DNA of 64,000 nucleotides from Companilactobacillus sp. (GTDB lineage: Bacteria > Bacillota > Bacilli > Lactobacillales > Lactobacillaceae). The notes under the pieces are model-generated. The model had not been told where the DNA came from and made no database searches. It saw only the letters and a program-made list of their open reading frames with translations. The stretch lies in NCBI RefSeq assembly GCF_022484265.1, contig NZ_JAKVLR010000001.1:2170001-2234000 (forward strand). The letters are read 5' to 3'. Made by a program: the position numbers and the translations under genes. Positions 25,037 through 33,876 of this stretch are shown one piece after another; position 1 is the first letter of the stretch; every line of letters starts with the position of its first letter.

Positions 25037-25264
25037 ATGTTGAAAAAATTATGGTGGGTGGTGAATGTGATCTGGGCGGCCATATTTGTCAGCGGCGCCG
25101 TTTTTCTATTAGTTAGAAAATACGATGCTGCCGGCATTTATCAGACCACGGAATTGCGCTTGTCGGCACTAGCTGTCGAAGGAGCATTCTTGATTTTTAT
25201 CGGCCTATGCCAAGCACTGGCATACTATTTCATCAAAAGATCATCGCAAGTTCATCATCAATAA
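25037..25264 (+). CDS. Small two-helix membrane protein (DUF3923-like)
   Basis: These 75 residues form two hydrophobic helices (WWVVNVIWAAIFVSGAVFLL; LAVEGAFLIFIGLCQALAYY) flanking YDAAGIYQTTELRL. Size and the NVIW and ALAVEG elements recall DUF3923; family membership is from memory and uncertain. SD GGGGGTAGGGG precedes the ATG. It lies alone between a divergent lipoprotein and surface protein 7, ended by the terminator at 25268. Confidence 0.6.
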   Translation: MLKKLWWVVNVIWAAIFVSGAVFLLVRKYDAAGIYQTTELRLSALAVEGAFLIFIGLCQALAYYFIKRSSQVHHQ

Positions 25265-25267
25265 ATG

Positions 25268-25310
25268 AAAAAACAGGTTCAGGATATCATTGATATCTTG
25301 GACCTGTTTT
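25268..25310 (+). terminator. Terminator of the small membrane protein
   Basis: AAAACAGGT and ACCTGTTTT enclose GGATATCA/TGATATC. Confidence 0.85.
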
Positions 25311-25475
25311 GGTGTGTGGATTAGTAGTAAATTCAGTGAATTTGTCATGAAGTAATGCAAAATATCAGCAAGTTGAAATTAACTATAAGTAAATTGATAT
25401 TTTGATTGATAATTCACAAATAATTTTATATGCTATGTAATAGTAAAGAACTATACCAAACGGGGGAATATAGGG

Positions 25476-27068
25476 ATGAATAAAATTAAGTTTGCTGGAG
25501 TTGCTGCAGCAGCTTTGCTAGCAATCACGCCAGCCACGACGACAACGTTGGCTGCAAGCAATAATGTGGAGCCAGTGGGGACAAGTAAGGCAGTTGGAGA
25601 TTCAATAAATTTTAATGATCTATTAAATAAAGTTGGTAATTATTTTGTCGATCAGATTAAACAATTGATAAATAATAAACAACCGAACAATACACCTGCT
25701 TCGGCTGAAGATCAGGCTACTGCTGTGATAAATGGGATTAAGGATGTTTCATATGATGAAAACCATCCCATTTCTATCTATAGTTCAGATTTTGATGGAA
25801 AAATTGCTACGCCAATTGATTCCGATACATTTGCACATTTACTTGGTGACATTGGTCTTACAAATGAAGGCCAAGGGAAAATTATTGCAAGCGGTGCAAA
25901 ATATAGATATAGAATTTCTGGAACATCATCAGATACTCCGGATGATATAATCACCAAAATTAATCAGTTGCATGAAGGAAACGGAAATCAAGTTGTATTA
26001 ACTTTTGAAAGTTTAGATTCAAATAATCAAGTTAAAAATAAAAAGAGTGTTACTTTTACAAACAACATTAAGGCTGTAACGACGGCAAATAGTTTGAATA
26101 TTAATTATAAGACGCCGATTTATGTTCCTGTCGGAAGCAAAACACAAGATGTACAACTTTCTAACAGTGCTACTGGGAATACCACGGTGGATAATAATCA
26201 TGGACAAAATGTTGCCTTTAAAGCAATGAAAGCATGGAGCCTTTATAGTAATCAAGAGAATGCACGTAATTTCAATCATCCACTAGATTTGGGAACAAAA
26301 TTCATGCAAAAAGATGCAACATACTATCAACCAGTAACCATCTATTTTGATCCTAATAAAATAAACATTAATGATTTGACTCAAGAATCAATGCAATCAC
26401 AAGATACAGTATTCAATATTAATGGTCAAAATGTAAAATGGGAACAAATCAACCAACATGATTTGCAGAACAGTGTGACTTACGTTCGTGAAATCAAAGT
26501 AGGTCAAGAACCAACTAAACCTAACGACAACAATAATAACAACAACAACCAAAACAACAACGGCAACAAAGATGACAACCAAAAGCCTACTAACCCGGCT
26601 GATCCTGTTGGTGTTTGGAAGACTGAAGATCACAATGGTATCGTTGCTGTCGGCAGTCACGTTGCTGACTTAGTTGATGAGGATAGTTCATATACTACTC
26701 GTTCACTTGCACCACACACTAAGTGGCAAACTAATGCTACTCGTGTAAATACTGTAACTGGTGCTAAGCAATATCGTGTTTCAACTAACGAATGGGTCAG
26801 TGCTGAAGACGTTAACTTCCAAGATGCAGCACCTAAATTTTTCAACAACGTACTCCAATATCCTGGTTACCAAACTGTTCACTTAGCTGGTCCTAGCGGA
26901 TTCATTTACGCTTTATTCAATCAAGATGGCGTAAGACTTGATCGTGCTCTTCAAGGAGACTCTGCTTGGGCAACTGACGAACGTGCTACCGACTTTGACG
27001 GCAACATCTATTACCGTGTATCCACAAACGAATGGGTCAAGACCGGTAACGGCGTTTCTGTTAATTAA
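25476..27068 (+). CDS. SLAP-domain surface protein 7
   Basis: The 530-residue secreted paralogue closely resembles surface protein 6 in plan. It has a signal MNKIKFAGVAAAALLAITPA, a coil-like segment (NFNDLLNKVGNYFVDQIKQL) and a variable domain. A middle domain (YYQPVTIYFDPNKININDLT) is followed by an Asn-rich linker (DNNNNNNNNQNNNGN) and two SLAP-like modules (YRVSTNEWVSAEDV; YYRVSTNEWVKTGNG). Codon bias is weak in the first 330 residues and strong in the modules. A leader hairpin ATAGT-aaaga-ACTAT (25440-25454) precedes the SD GGGGGA; the promoter is less clear here. Confidence 0.86.
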   Translation: MNKIKFAGVAAAALLAITPATTTTLAASNNVEPVGTSKAVGDSINFNDLLNKVGNYFVDQIKQLINNKQPNNTPASAEDQATAVINGIKDVSYDENHPISIYSSDFDGKIATPIDSDTFAHLLGDIGLTNEGQGKIIASGAKYRYRISGTSSDTPDDIITKINQLHEGNGNQVVLTFESLDSNNQVKNKKSVTFTNNIKAVTTANSLNINYKTPIYVPVGSKTQDVQLSNSATGNTTVDNNHGQNVAFKAMKAWSLYSNQENARNFNHPLDLGTKFMQKDATYYQPVTIYFDPNKININDLTQESMQSQDTVFNINGQNVKWEQINQHDLQNSVTYVREIKVGQEPTKPNDNNNNNNNQNNNGNKDDNQKPTNPADPVGVWKTEDHNGIVAVGSHVADLVDEDSSYTTRSLAPHTKWQTNATRVNTVTGAKQYRVSTNEWVSAEDVNFQDAAPKFFNNVLQYPGYQTVHLAGPSGFIYALFNQDGVRLDRALQGDSAWATDERATDFDGNIYYRVSTNEWVKTGNGVSVN

Positions 27069-27085
27069 AAAAATTTGCAAACTAA

Positions 27086-27117
27086 AAGGGACTCGCATCT
27101 GCGGGTCCCTTATTTTA
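27086..27117. terminator. Bidirectional terminator after surface protein 7
   Basis: AAGGGACTCGC and GCGGGTCCCTT form the stem, shared with the convergent small gene. Confidence 0.85.
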
Positions 27118-27318
27118 TTGGTCTGATTTTCGATGAGCCTTTTGGTCGTTCTTCAATATCCGACCATGCTCGATCTCGTATGGAATCGTTTCTCTTTCGG
27201 TCACTAACTTGACTATCCGTTGTGGCGACTTGATCATTTGGAAGCTCTTCGTAATGTTGGCAGTAAAGATAAAGAGCAAGAGTGAAAATTGTAAAGCAAT
27301 GGGTAGTGTGTTTTTCAT
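27115..27318 (-). CDS. Small protein with one N-terminal membrane helix
   Basis: The 67-residue protein starts MKNTLPIALQFSLLLFIFTA and continues as a basic, charged tail (RIVKLVTERETIPYEIEHGR). SD TAGGAG lies 5 bp before the ATG. The hydrophobic segment could be an uncleaved anchor or a signal peptide. No family recognised. The coding call rests on the SD, the terminator and the anchor-plus-tail pattern. Confidence 0.5.
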   Translation of the reverse strand: MKNTLPIALQFSLLLFIFTANITKSFQMIKSPQRIVKLVTERETIPYEIEHGRILKNDQKAHRKSDQ

Positions 27319-27508
27319 TTATTCTCCTAAAATTATGGTATCTATAAGTATATCATGAATCTGACTTTTTAAATAGTGGCTTTGATAATTATTTTTCTTT
27401 TCAAAATATATGAGAATTTATATTGAAACCGATTACAAATCATGAAATAATGTACAGACTGGGTTGAAAAATTAATCACAAACTAGTTATTTGGGAGGAA
27501 TTAGATTG

Positions 27509-29803
27509 ATGACTAAAAAGAGGATGACTCAACTATTTTTGACGCTAATAGCATTAGTTCTTGGTGTGTTCTTTAGCCAACAACAAGCTGATGCTAGTAA
27601 GGTAGAAGACTATCCAAACGTTTTGGATGTGTCAGCAACACCATCTGCTGATTTTTACAAGGCAGGAACTTCAGTTAACAAGTATTCGCATTTTTCAGAT
27701 ATGGGTGCTTGGCATGGATATTATTTGCCAAAAGAAGGGGATGCTTCGATGTACGGCGGGTTCGTTGGCCCAATGATCGTTGCAGAAGAATATCCAGTCA
27801 ACTTATCCAAGCAGATTTCAAAACTGAATTTGACGAATGCAACGACTGGCAAAGCTTATGATTTCAAAAATGCTAAACACGAATTCGTATATTATCCAGG
27901 ACGCTTGCACCAAGAATATGTATTCACTGATTTGACAGTGTCGATGGACTTGATTTTTGCTAGCGACCGCACGGCTTTGATCAGAACTAACATTAGAAAT
28001 ACTAGCTCCAAGACCTTAGAATTAAAGGCCAACTGGACTGGCGACATTTTGAATAAATTAACTATTGGAAGCAAGACGACTGACTTGCAACAAAGCTTGT
28101 CTGCCAACGACAATGGCGTGCAGGTCAACTTTGAAACGGTTAGAAATTCATCCAGCTATATGACGACTGACCAGAATAAATTTGACGTAACTTACAGCCA
28201 ACCAATCACGACGCAAGTTGATGGCAACAACTATATCAGCAGTTTGAACAACAATATTAAGCTTGCTGCAAACGATTCGACTGATATTTTTACCACTGAA
28301 TCATACGTTTTTACCAATGAAGAACTGGCAACTGAAAGAGCTAACTCAGCCAGTTATTTCGACAATGGCTTGAGCTACTTCACGAAAAACGATCAACGTT
28401 GGGAAAACTATCTCGACAAGACTGAAACAAGTAACACAACTGCTCGTGATAAAAAATTGAATCGTGCGGCAGTTAAGAGTATGGAAACTCTCAACACTAA
28501 CTGGTTGAGTCCAGCTGGTAAACTCAAGCATGACGGTATTGTTCCAGCAATGGGTGACCGCTGGTTCGTTGGCCTCTGGGCTTGGGATTCATGGAAAGAA
28601 GCTACTGCAGTAGCTGAATATGATCCACAACTTGCCGAAAGCGTTGTTCGTTCGTTGTTTGACTATCAGATTCAACCGGACGACAGCTTGAGACCACAAG
28701 ACGCTGGGATGATCCCAGATGCAATTTTTTACAATCAAGACCAATATCGTGGTGGCGATGGTATCAACTGGAATGAACGTAACTCTAAACCACCATTAGC
28801 TGCATGGTCAGTATGGCAAATTTATCAACAAAATCACGATAAAGAATTCTTAGCCGAAATGTATCCTAAACTAGTTGAATATCACAACTGGTGGTACACG
28901 AATCGTGACCACAACCATGACGGTTTAGCTGAATACGGTGCAACGGTGCACGACTTGCATTACAAGACTGTAAACGGTCAAAAGGTGCCTGATACAGACG
29001 AGATCATCTTAGGTGCTGCTTGGGAATCTGGAATGGATAATGCCGTGAGATTTGACGCCGAAGGTGCCGGTAAGGACGACCAAGGTGTTCAAGTTTTGGA
29101 GAATAAAAATTCTGACGGTAAGACAGTTGGATTCTCGATCAATCAAGAATCCGTTGACCTAAACTCATATCTTTATGCTGAAAAAGGTTATCTAGCATCA
29201 ATGGCTAAAGTTTTAGGCAAAGATTCAGATGTAACTGAATATACTGATGAAGCTAAGACTTTAAGAGATAAGATCAATCAAAAGATGTACGACAAGAAGA
29301 CTGGTTTTTACTACGACTTGCAGTTCGTTGGCGACAAAGAACAAATGGTCTCAGAACGTGGTAAGGGTACGGAAGGCTGGATCCCACTGTGGGCCAAAGT
29401 TTCCAACCAAAAAGAAGCTGGAACAGTTAAGGATGTCATGATGAATCCGGCAATGTTCAACACTTATATGCCACTGCCAACTACTGCTCGCGACAGTAAG
29501 AAATTTACATCGACTAGATACTGGCGTGGACCAGTTTGGCTAGATCAAGCATTCTTTGGTATCGAAGGCTTGCAAAACTACGGCTTTCAAAAAGATGCCG
29601 ATACTTTGACTAACAAGCTTTACGATCACGCTGAAGGATTGTTGGGAGATGGTCCAATTAGAGAAAACTACAATCCATTGAACGGTCAAGGATTGAACTC
29701 AGAAAACTTTAGTTGGTCAGCCAGCGTATTCTACATGTTGCATCATGACGTGTTTGGAAATGGCAAGACAACTTCTCAGACAGCTTTTTCAATCGATGAA
29801 TAA
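27509..29803 (+). CDS. Secreted glycoside hydrolase, GH63-type
   Basis: ATG at 27509 follows GGGAGGA by 9 bp. The 764-residue product has a signal peptide (about 1-30, MTKKRMTQLFLTLIALVLGV) and a beta-sandwich N-terminal domain to about residue 270. A long (alpha/alpha)6-barrel follows with GDRWFVGLWAWDSWKEA, FDYQIQPDDSLRPQDAGMIP, AAWESGMDNAVRFD and STRYWRGPVWLDQAFFGIEG, the pattern of GH63/YgjK-like alpha-glucosidases. The acidic residues in WAWDSW and the late SENFSW region are likely catalytic. It should trim an extracellular alpha-glucan or glycoconjugate. It carries no SLAP module although it lies inside the surface-protein island. Confidence 0.85.
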   Translation: MTKKRMTQLFLTLIALVLGVFFSQQQADASKVEDYPNVLDVSATPSADFYKAGTSVNKYSHFSDMGAWHGYYLPKEGDASMYGGFVGPMIVAEEYPVNLSKQISKLNLTNATTGKAYDFKNAKHEFVYYPGRLHQEYVFTDLTVSMDLIFASDRTALIRTNIRNTSSKTLELKANWTGDILNKLTIGSKTTDLQQSLSANDNGVQVNFETVRNSSSYMTTDQNKFDVTYSQPITTQVDGNNYISSLNNNIKLAANDSTDIFTTESYVFTNEELATERANSASYFDNGLSYFTKNDQRWENYLDKTETSNTTARDKKLNRAAVKSMETLNTNWLSPAGKLKHDGIVPAMGDRWFVGLWAWDSWKEATAVAEYDPQLAESVVRSLFDYQIQPDDSLRPQDAGMIPDAIFYNQDQYRGGDGINWNERNSKPPLAAWSVWQIYQQNHDKEFLAEMYPKLVEYHNWWYTNRDHNHDGLAEYGATVHDLHYKTVNGQKVPDTDEIILGAAWESGMDNAVRFDAEGAGKDDQGVQVLENKNSDGKTVGFSINQESVDLNSYLYAEKGYLASMAKVLGKDSDVTEYTDEAKTLRDKINQKMYDKKTGFYYDLQFVGDKEQMVSERGKGTEGWIPLWAKVSNQKEAGTVKDVMMNPAMFNTYMPLPTTARDSKKFTSTRYWRGPVWLDQAFFGIEGLQNYGFQKDADTLTNKLYDHAEGLLGDGPIRENYNPLNGQGLNSENFSWSASVFYMLHHDVFGNGKTTSQTAFSIDE

Positions 29804-29805
29804 TT

Positions 29806-29832
29806 AGGCGTCCACTTCGGTGGGCGTTTTTC
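29806..29832 (+). terminator. Terminator of the GH63 gene
   Basis: AGGCGTCCA and TGGGCGT pair around CTTCGG, followed by T5. Confidence 0.75.
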
Positions 29833-29965
29833 TATTAACAAGTAATTCGTTACAACTACATAACAAGATTTTTAAAAGTTTGCTAAGAGTATATTCACTC
29901 GATTACTTTTTGAAAAGTTAAGGTATAATGAATTACAACAGAAGTATTAAAAAGGTGGTAAAAAA

Positions 29966-30205
29966 ATGCTTGAAAATGTGAATGGTATCGTCAAAGTTAA
30001 TCAAGATGAACGATACGTCGTTTTCTTATTCGATACTTATGAAGCAAACCGCAAGATGCTCCAAGATAAATTTGTTAAGGGTCAATCATCATGGTACACC
30101 GATGCTAAGGGGACAGGTGACGATGGTAAGGTATTCTACCGCATTGCCCAGGATAGCGAATGGATCGAAGCGGAGTACGTTGATTTTATTGAGACAAATG
30201 ACTAA
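29966..30205 (+). CDS. Single SLAP-like domain without signal peptide
   Basis: The 79-residue protein is one SLAP-like module and nothing else. NVNGIVKVN matches the module start (VNGQVHT...), and the body has the module spacing: FLFDTYEANR, then SSWYTDAK, then GKVFYRIAQDSEWIEAEYVD. These correspond to LYD..GN..R, DWFTDTK and YYRVSTNEWVKASDV in surface protein 1. SD GGTGG lies 7 bp before the ATG and a terminator follows 15 bp after the stop. There is no hydrophobic segment, so it should stay in the cytoplasm. Its role there is unknown. Confidence 0.75.
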   Translation: MLENVNGIVKVNQDERYVVFLFDTYEANRKMLQDKFVKGQSSWYTDAKGTGDDGKVFYRIAQDSEWIEAEYVDFIETND

Positions 30206-30220
30206 TTAGTGATTATAGGC

Positions 30221-30252
30221 GGACTGACTGGGGGACCAGTTGGTCTTTTTTT
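30221..30252 (+). terminator. Terminator of the leaderless SLAP-like gene
   Basis: GACTGACTGG and CCAGTTGGTC form the stem, followed by T7. Confidence 0.85.
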
Positions 30253-30320
30253 GTAGGCTAGAAAGATAAGCCGTTTGTTCCAAACTCGCAAACCATTCGG
30301 TTTACTGTTTTATAGTCTAA

Positions 30321-30448
30321 ACGCGCAGAACCCAAGCTGGGTGCTACTGCATAAGCCTGTCAAAGACTGCGGGGTGTTGCGCACCCACTCCGTCTCTGCC
30401 AGTCTTATGCTCCCACCCAAGACGCTTGGGTTAGCGCTCTGAAACGCG
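30321..30448 (+). repeat. Long palindrome, family I (copy B)
   Basis: Arms AACCCAAGC (30329-30337) and GCTTGGGTT (30424-30432) enclose TGGGTG/CACCCA, GCATAAG/CTTATGC and GGGTG/CACCC at the apex. Outer ACGCG/CGCG is partly conserved. The GCATAAGCCTGTC arm relates it to copies A and C. Confidence 0.65.
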
Positions 30449-30450
30449 AG

Positions 30451-30560
30451 AAAGTCACACTGAAGCAGGTCACATAAGCTTGTCTAACACTCTGGGGTCT
30501 GACGGACCCCGCCGTATTAGCCAATCTTATGTTCGAGCTTCACCCAGTGTGATTTCACGC
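30451..30560 (+). repeat. Long palindrome, family I (copy C)
   Basis: TCACACTG and CAGTGTGA form the base, then CATAAGCTTGTCTAACAC opposite GTATTAGCCAATCTTATG. GGGGTC/GACCCC forms the apex. The 30254-30660 gap consists of copies B and C plus about 100 AT-rich bases with the promoter region of the next gene. Confidence 0.65.
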
Positions 30561-30681
30561 TCTGATTTCTTAAATTTTTCCAAACTTTATTTAGATAAAG
30601 TTACGTTTCACTGTAGTGTATTGATTGTCTATTTTTGTAACCGTAAACTAAACCTAACAATAAAAATTGGGGGAAACGTCA

Positions 30682-32859
30682 ATGAATAAAAAATGGGTGG
30701 TTTCCACGGCCTTTGCAAGTTTCCTTGCGGCTGTTGGAATTTCAACAACTACGTCCCACGTACGTGCTTCGGTTTCAGCTAATGATAAAGACGAAAACGA
30801 TACTGACGCTGACCAACAAGATCTCGAAAATCAAGGCGCGGTTAAAGATCCTACTGTTGCTAGTGTTATGGATGCGCAGGGTGCTCCTGTGACTGAATCT
30901 GTTCCTAGCGACGAATCTGTTTCTGCTACTTCTGATGATTCGACTTCTGACGACAAGTCAACTTCTGCTAGCGTTCAATCTTCTACTGAAGCTCCAACTG
31001 ACAATGAGACTGACACTACTACAAATTCGACTGATTCATCTCAAACTGTTAACAATGCTTTAAGTGCTTCGACTCAGAGCAGCACGGCTGATCCTGCTTC
31101 TGAACAAGCTACGCAATCTGCACCAGTTGCTAGTTCAGATTCTAGTGAGTCTGCGGCTACTTCTTCTACTTCTGCTGACAGCAGTTCTGAAGATGCAAAC
31201 GGTCAAACAAGCACCGGCACAACTGTAAAAACTGCACCTGGTTTTTCAAAGGAAGTTCAAGCTGCTATTTCAGCTTCACCTGAGACTAACTCACAAGTGT
31301 TGCCAACTAACGATGGTACTGTACTAGAAAGAAGTGCTACTTCTGATGGTGCAGTTACTCAAGCTGCCACAAATTCAGAACAAGACGAATTTTTAGCAAT
31401 GGCTGCTCCAATGGCTGAAAAAGCTGCCGGTGAATATGGCTTATATACATCAGTTATGCTTGCTCAAGCTATTTTGGAAAGTGGCTGGGGCCAATCTGAT
31501 TTAGCAACTGAAGCCAACAACTTATTTGGTATCAAAGGTGACTACAATGGTGCCTATGTTTCCATGCCTACTAGTGAGTGGAGTGCTGATCAAGGTTGGT
31601 ACAAGATCTACGCTAACTTTAGAAAGTATCCTAGCTATTACGAGTCATTCCTCGACAATGCTGATAAGCTCAGAAATGGTATCAGCGGCAGTTCGACTTT
31701 TTACAGTGGGACTTGGAAAGAAAATACTACTTCATACAAGGATGCAACTGCTTGGTTGCAAGGCCGTTACGCAACTGCGCCTAACTATGCCTCAACTTTG
31801 AACAATATTATTGAGACTTACAATTTGACTCAATACGATACTGATTCAGAGACAAATCCTAATTTGAACGATAACAATAATTCTTCTGGCAATAATGAAA
31901 ATACCGGATCAACAACTAATCCAGATACTAACGTTGGTGGGACTCAAACTGCGTTGGACGACGTGGCTGTGGTCACTAACCTTGACAATGCTCCAATTTA
32001 TACAGACGCATATATCAACCAACCTTCAGCTCGTGCTTTAGGCTATGGTACTGCTTGGAAATTGGCATCTAAAGTGGTCGACGAAAGCGGCAATGTGTTC
32101 TATCAAGTTTCAACGCACGAATTCGTCTTGGCTACCGATGTGCAATTGCAATCACAAGGTGGAACTACGACTGAACCTCCTGTAAAAATTGATGATACGG
32201 TCATCGTAACTGGAGACTCCGGTGCTCCTGTTTATAGTGCTGCAAATATGAATTCAGCTACTAGCAAAGTCTTGCCTTATTCATCAGAATGGAAGACGAC
32301 AACTTACGTAACTGATAGCGACAACAACACGTTCTTCTTAGTAGGTTCAAACGCCTATGTATTAGCTTCTGATGTTGTGCAAAAATCTAAGATCGGTTCA
32401 AATGACGAATATTTGAATGATACAACTGTGGATTATCCTGATATCTTGAAGGTCATCACTGCGCCTAGTGCTAAGCTTTACGATACTAAGCATAACTTGC
32501 TATCAACTAGTTTAACTAATGGCACTGACTGGAGAACTGACAAGAAGTCAACTCACGCTGACGGTACTGTGTGGTATCGTGTGTCAACTGACCAATGGGT
32601 CAGTGCGTCTGATGTCCAAGTCTTAGGATCAAACTACGTTAAGACTGTTCAAGGTACTGTAAAAATCAACTATATCCCTGGATATGGTGTAAATGTTTAT
32701 AACAGTCCAGCTGCCAACAACAAGTTCACCGGAACTCGTTTAGCTGATGGTACAACATGGAAAGTAACATCAAAACAAATCGTTGACGGCCAAACTTGGT
32801 ACGAAGTACCAGCTGGCTGGGTAAACGGTAAGTATTGCTTGTTTACTCCTGCAAATTAA
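30682..32859 (+). CDS. Secreted glucosaminidase with four SLAP-like modules
   Basis: ATG at 30682 follows GGGGGA by 7 bp. The 725-residue product has a signal peptide (MNKKWVVSTAFASFLAAVGI) and a Ser/Thr/Asp-rich low-complexity region (about 30-225). A mannosyl-glycoprotein endo-beta-N-acetylglucosaminidase-type domain follows (about 235-385), with the catalytic Glu in AILESGWGQSDLATEANNLF and the terminal WLQGRYATAPNYASTLN. Four consecutive SLAP-like modules fill the rest, about 420 to the end; the third has YRVSTDQWVSASDV and the last is divergent. It should cut peptidoglycan glycan strands at the cell surface (autolysin, cell separation). Confidence 0.9.
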   Translation: MNKKWVVSTAFASFLAAVGISTTTSHVRASVSANDKDENDTDADQQDLENQGAVKDPTVASVMDAQGAPVTESVPSDESVSATSDDSTSDDKSTSASVQSSTEAPTDNETDTTTNSTDSSQTVNNALSASTQSSTADPASEQATQSAPVASSDSSESAATSSTSADSSSEDANGQTSTGTTVKTAPGFSKEVQAAISASPETNSQVLPTNDGTVLERSATSDGAVTQAATNSEQDEFLAMAAPMAEKAAGEYGLYTSVMLAQAILESGWGQSDLATEANNLFGIKGDYNGAYVSMPTSEWSADQGWYKIYANFRKYPSYYESFLDNADKLRNGISGSSTFYSGTWKENTTSYKDATAWLQGRYATAPNYASTLNNIIETYNLTQYDTDSETNPNLNDNNNSSGNNENTGSTTNPDTNVGGTQTALDDVAVVTNLDNAPIYTDAYINQPSARALGYGTAWKLASKVVDESGNVFYQVSTHEFVLATDVQLQSQGGTTTEPPVKIDDTVIVTGDSGAPVYSAANMNSATSKVLPYSSEWKTTTYVTDSDNNTFFLVGSNAYVLASDVVQKSKIGSNDEYLNDTTVDYPDILKVITAPSAKLYDTKHNLLSTSLTNGTDWRTDKKSTHADGTVWYRVSTDQWVSASDVQVLGSNYVKTVQGTVKINYIPGYGVNVYNSPAANNKFTGTRLADGTTWKVTSKQIVDGQTWYEVPAGWVNGKYCLFTPAN

Positions 32860-32870
32860 TGTTTTCTTTG

Positions 32871-32903
32871 AGCCGCCGCCTTTTTTAGGAAGGCGGCTTT
32901 TTT
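32871..32903 (+). terminator. Terminator of the glucosaminidase gene
   Basis: AGCCGCC and GGCGGCT form the stem, followed by T6. Confidence 0.8.
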
Positions 32904-32933
32904 ATATTATTCATTAGACAAGGAGTGAAACAT

Positions 32934-33716
32934 ATGTGTTCACCAAGATTGGATCTTGGGCAATTTGGCAATATGAAAATAACCAAAGATTTTTTGTTAC
33001 AGGAAAATCAAGTAGTGCAGATGTACATTAAAGATGATTTCGAATTCGATGATGATGTATATGCAATTTTTTCAGTTGATAATTGTGAACATGGAAAGTC
33101 GATAGTTTGTCATCTAAAACATGGAATTTTTTTCGTAGACCGTACGTCTGTAAAGTTAATCAATTCCTATTGGAAACACAATTTTAGAGGTTTTTTGATT
33201 TCAAAAGCGATAGCAAGGATTTCAAAATTGACCGATCACTTACCACTTGTTGATGGACACATTGTTTATGTACCGATGTCAGGAAAGAGAAGTAGAAACC
33301 CAGATTGGGTGGGACTTCACCATGTAGAAGATTATTCAGAATTTGCAGGGAAAGCGACTATTAAGACTACTGGAGGGATGTTACTGCAATTGAACATCTG
33401 TGGTATGTCGCTTCAGAAAAAAGTCCATGACGGCAGTTTTATGAGCGAATTTCATTTAGGAATAATTACCAATACTGTCCGACGTTATGGCAGTTTCAAG
33501 GTAGATTCTTCAAAGGCAGGAATCACTAATAAGTTCATACATTGTTCATGTCGATTCCACTCGTTGATTCCCCGCAGTGAAGAAGAAGTTCACCAGTTCT
33601 GGAGTAATTTATTCACCGTCTTATTTAATGAATTAGCTAAATCTGACGTTACGATGTCAGTTGCCAAGTCATTTAGGGTCATATCTAGTTTATTTAATAA
33701 AGTTCGTCGCTGGTGA
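32934..33716 (+). CDS. comK: ComK-family competence regulator
   Basis: ATG at 32934 lies 8 bp after AAGGAG. The 260-residue protein aligns with the Bacillus subtilis ComK core from memory. HGIFFVDRTSVKLINSYWKH matches the VDRSCRFFGSSY region. RISKLTDHLPLVDGHIVYVP matches TKISHKPPIMVDPSNQIFLF. SRNPDWVGLHHVEDYSEF matches the P-x-x-G-W-I-S-H-V-H-V-K-E-F segment. It is longer than typical ComK (about 190) with additions at the C-terminus. It should be a cytoplasmic DNA-binding activator. It has its own terminator and precedes a ComX/SigH-like sigma factor by 160 bp. Confidence 0.75.
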   Translation: MCSPRLDLGQFGNMKITKDFLLQENQVVQMYIKDDFEFDDDVYAIFSVDNCEHGKSIVCHLKHGIFFVDRTSVKLINSYWKHNFRGFLISKAIARISKLTDHLPLVDGHIVYVPMSGKRSRNPDWVGLHHVEDYSEFAGKATIKTTGGMLLQLNICGMSLQKKVHDGSFMSEFHLGIITNTVRRYGSFKVDSSKAGITNKFIHCSCRFHSLIPRSEEEVHQFWSNLFTVLFNELAKSDVTMSVAKSFRVISSLFNKVRRW

Positions 33717-33720
33717 CGCA

Positions 33721-33750
33721 AAAAGCCCGTTTACGCGGGCTTTTTATTTT
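33721..33750 (+). terminator. Terminator of the ComK-like gene
   Basis: AAAAGCCCG and CGCGGGCTTTT form the stem, followed by T-rich sequence. Confidence 0.85.
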
Positions 33751-33876
33751 TGCTGTTATTTTAGATTACGCATTTATCGGCGTTTATTTTTTTCAGTGAC
33801 GATTATTATTACATTTAATTTTTCGTTATATTGTCCCTACCACAAGCGCTTGTGAGTTTGGAAAAGGGGACTCGCA

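Noticed and set aside
30480..30689. 69-codon frame starting in palindrome C
   Set aside because: It runs through a hairpin and the promoter region into the glucosaminidase start without an SD.
33661..33855. 64-codon frame after the ComK-like gene
   Set aside because: It overlaps the gene end and its terminator; no SD.
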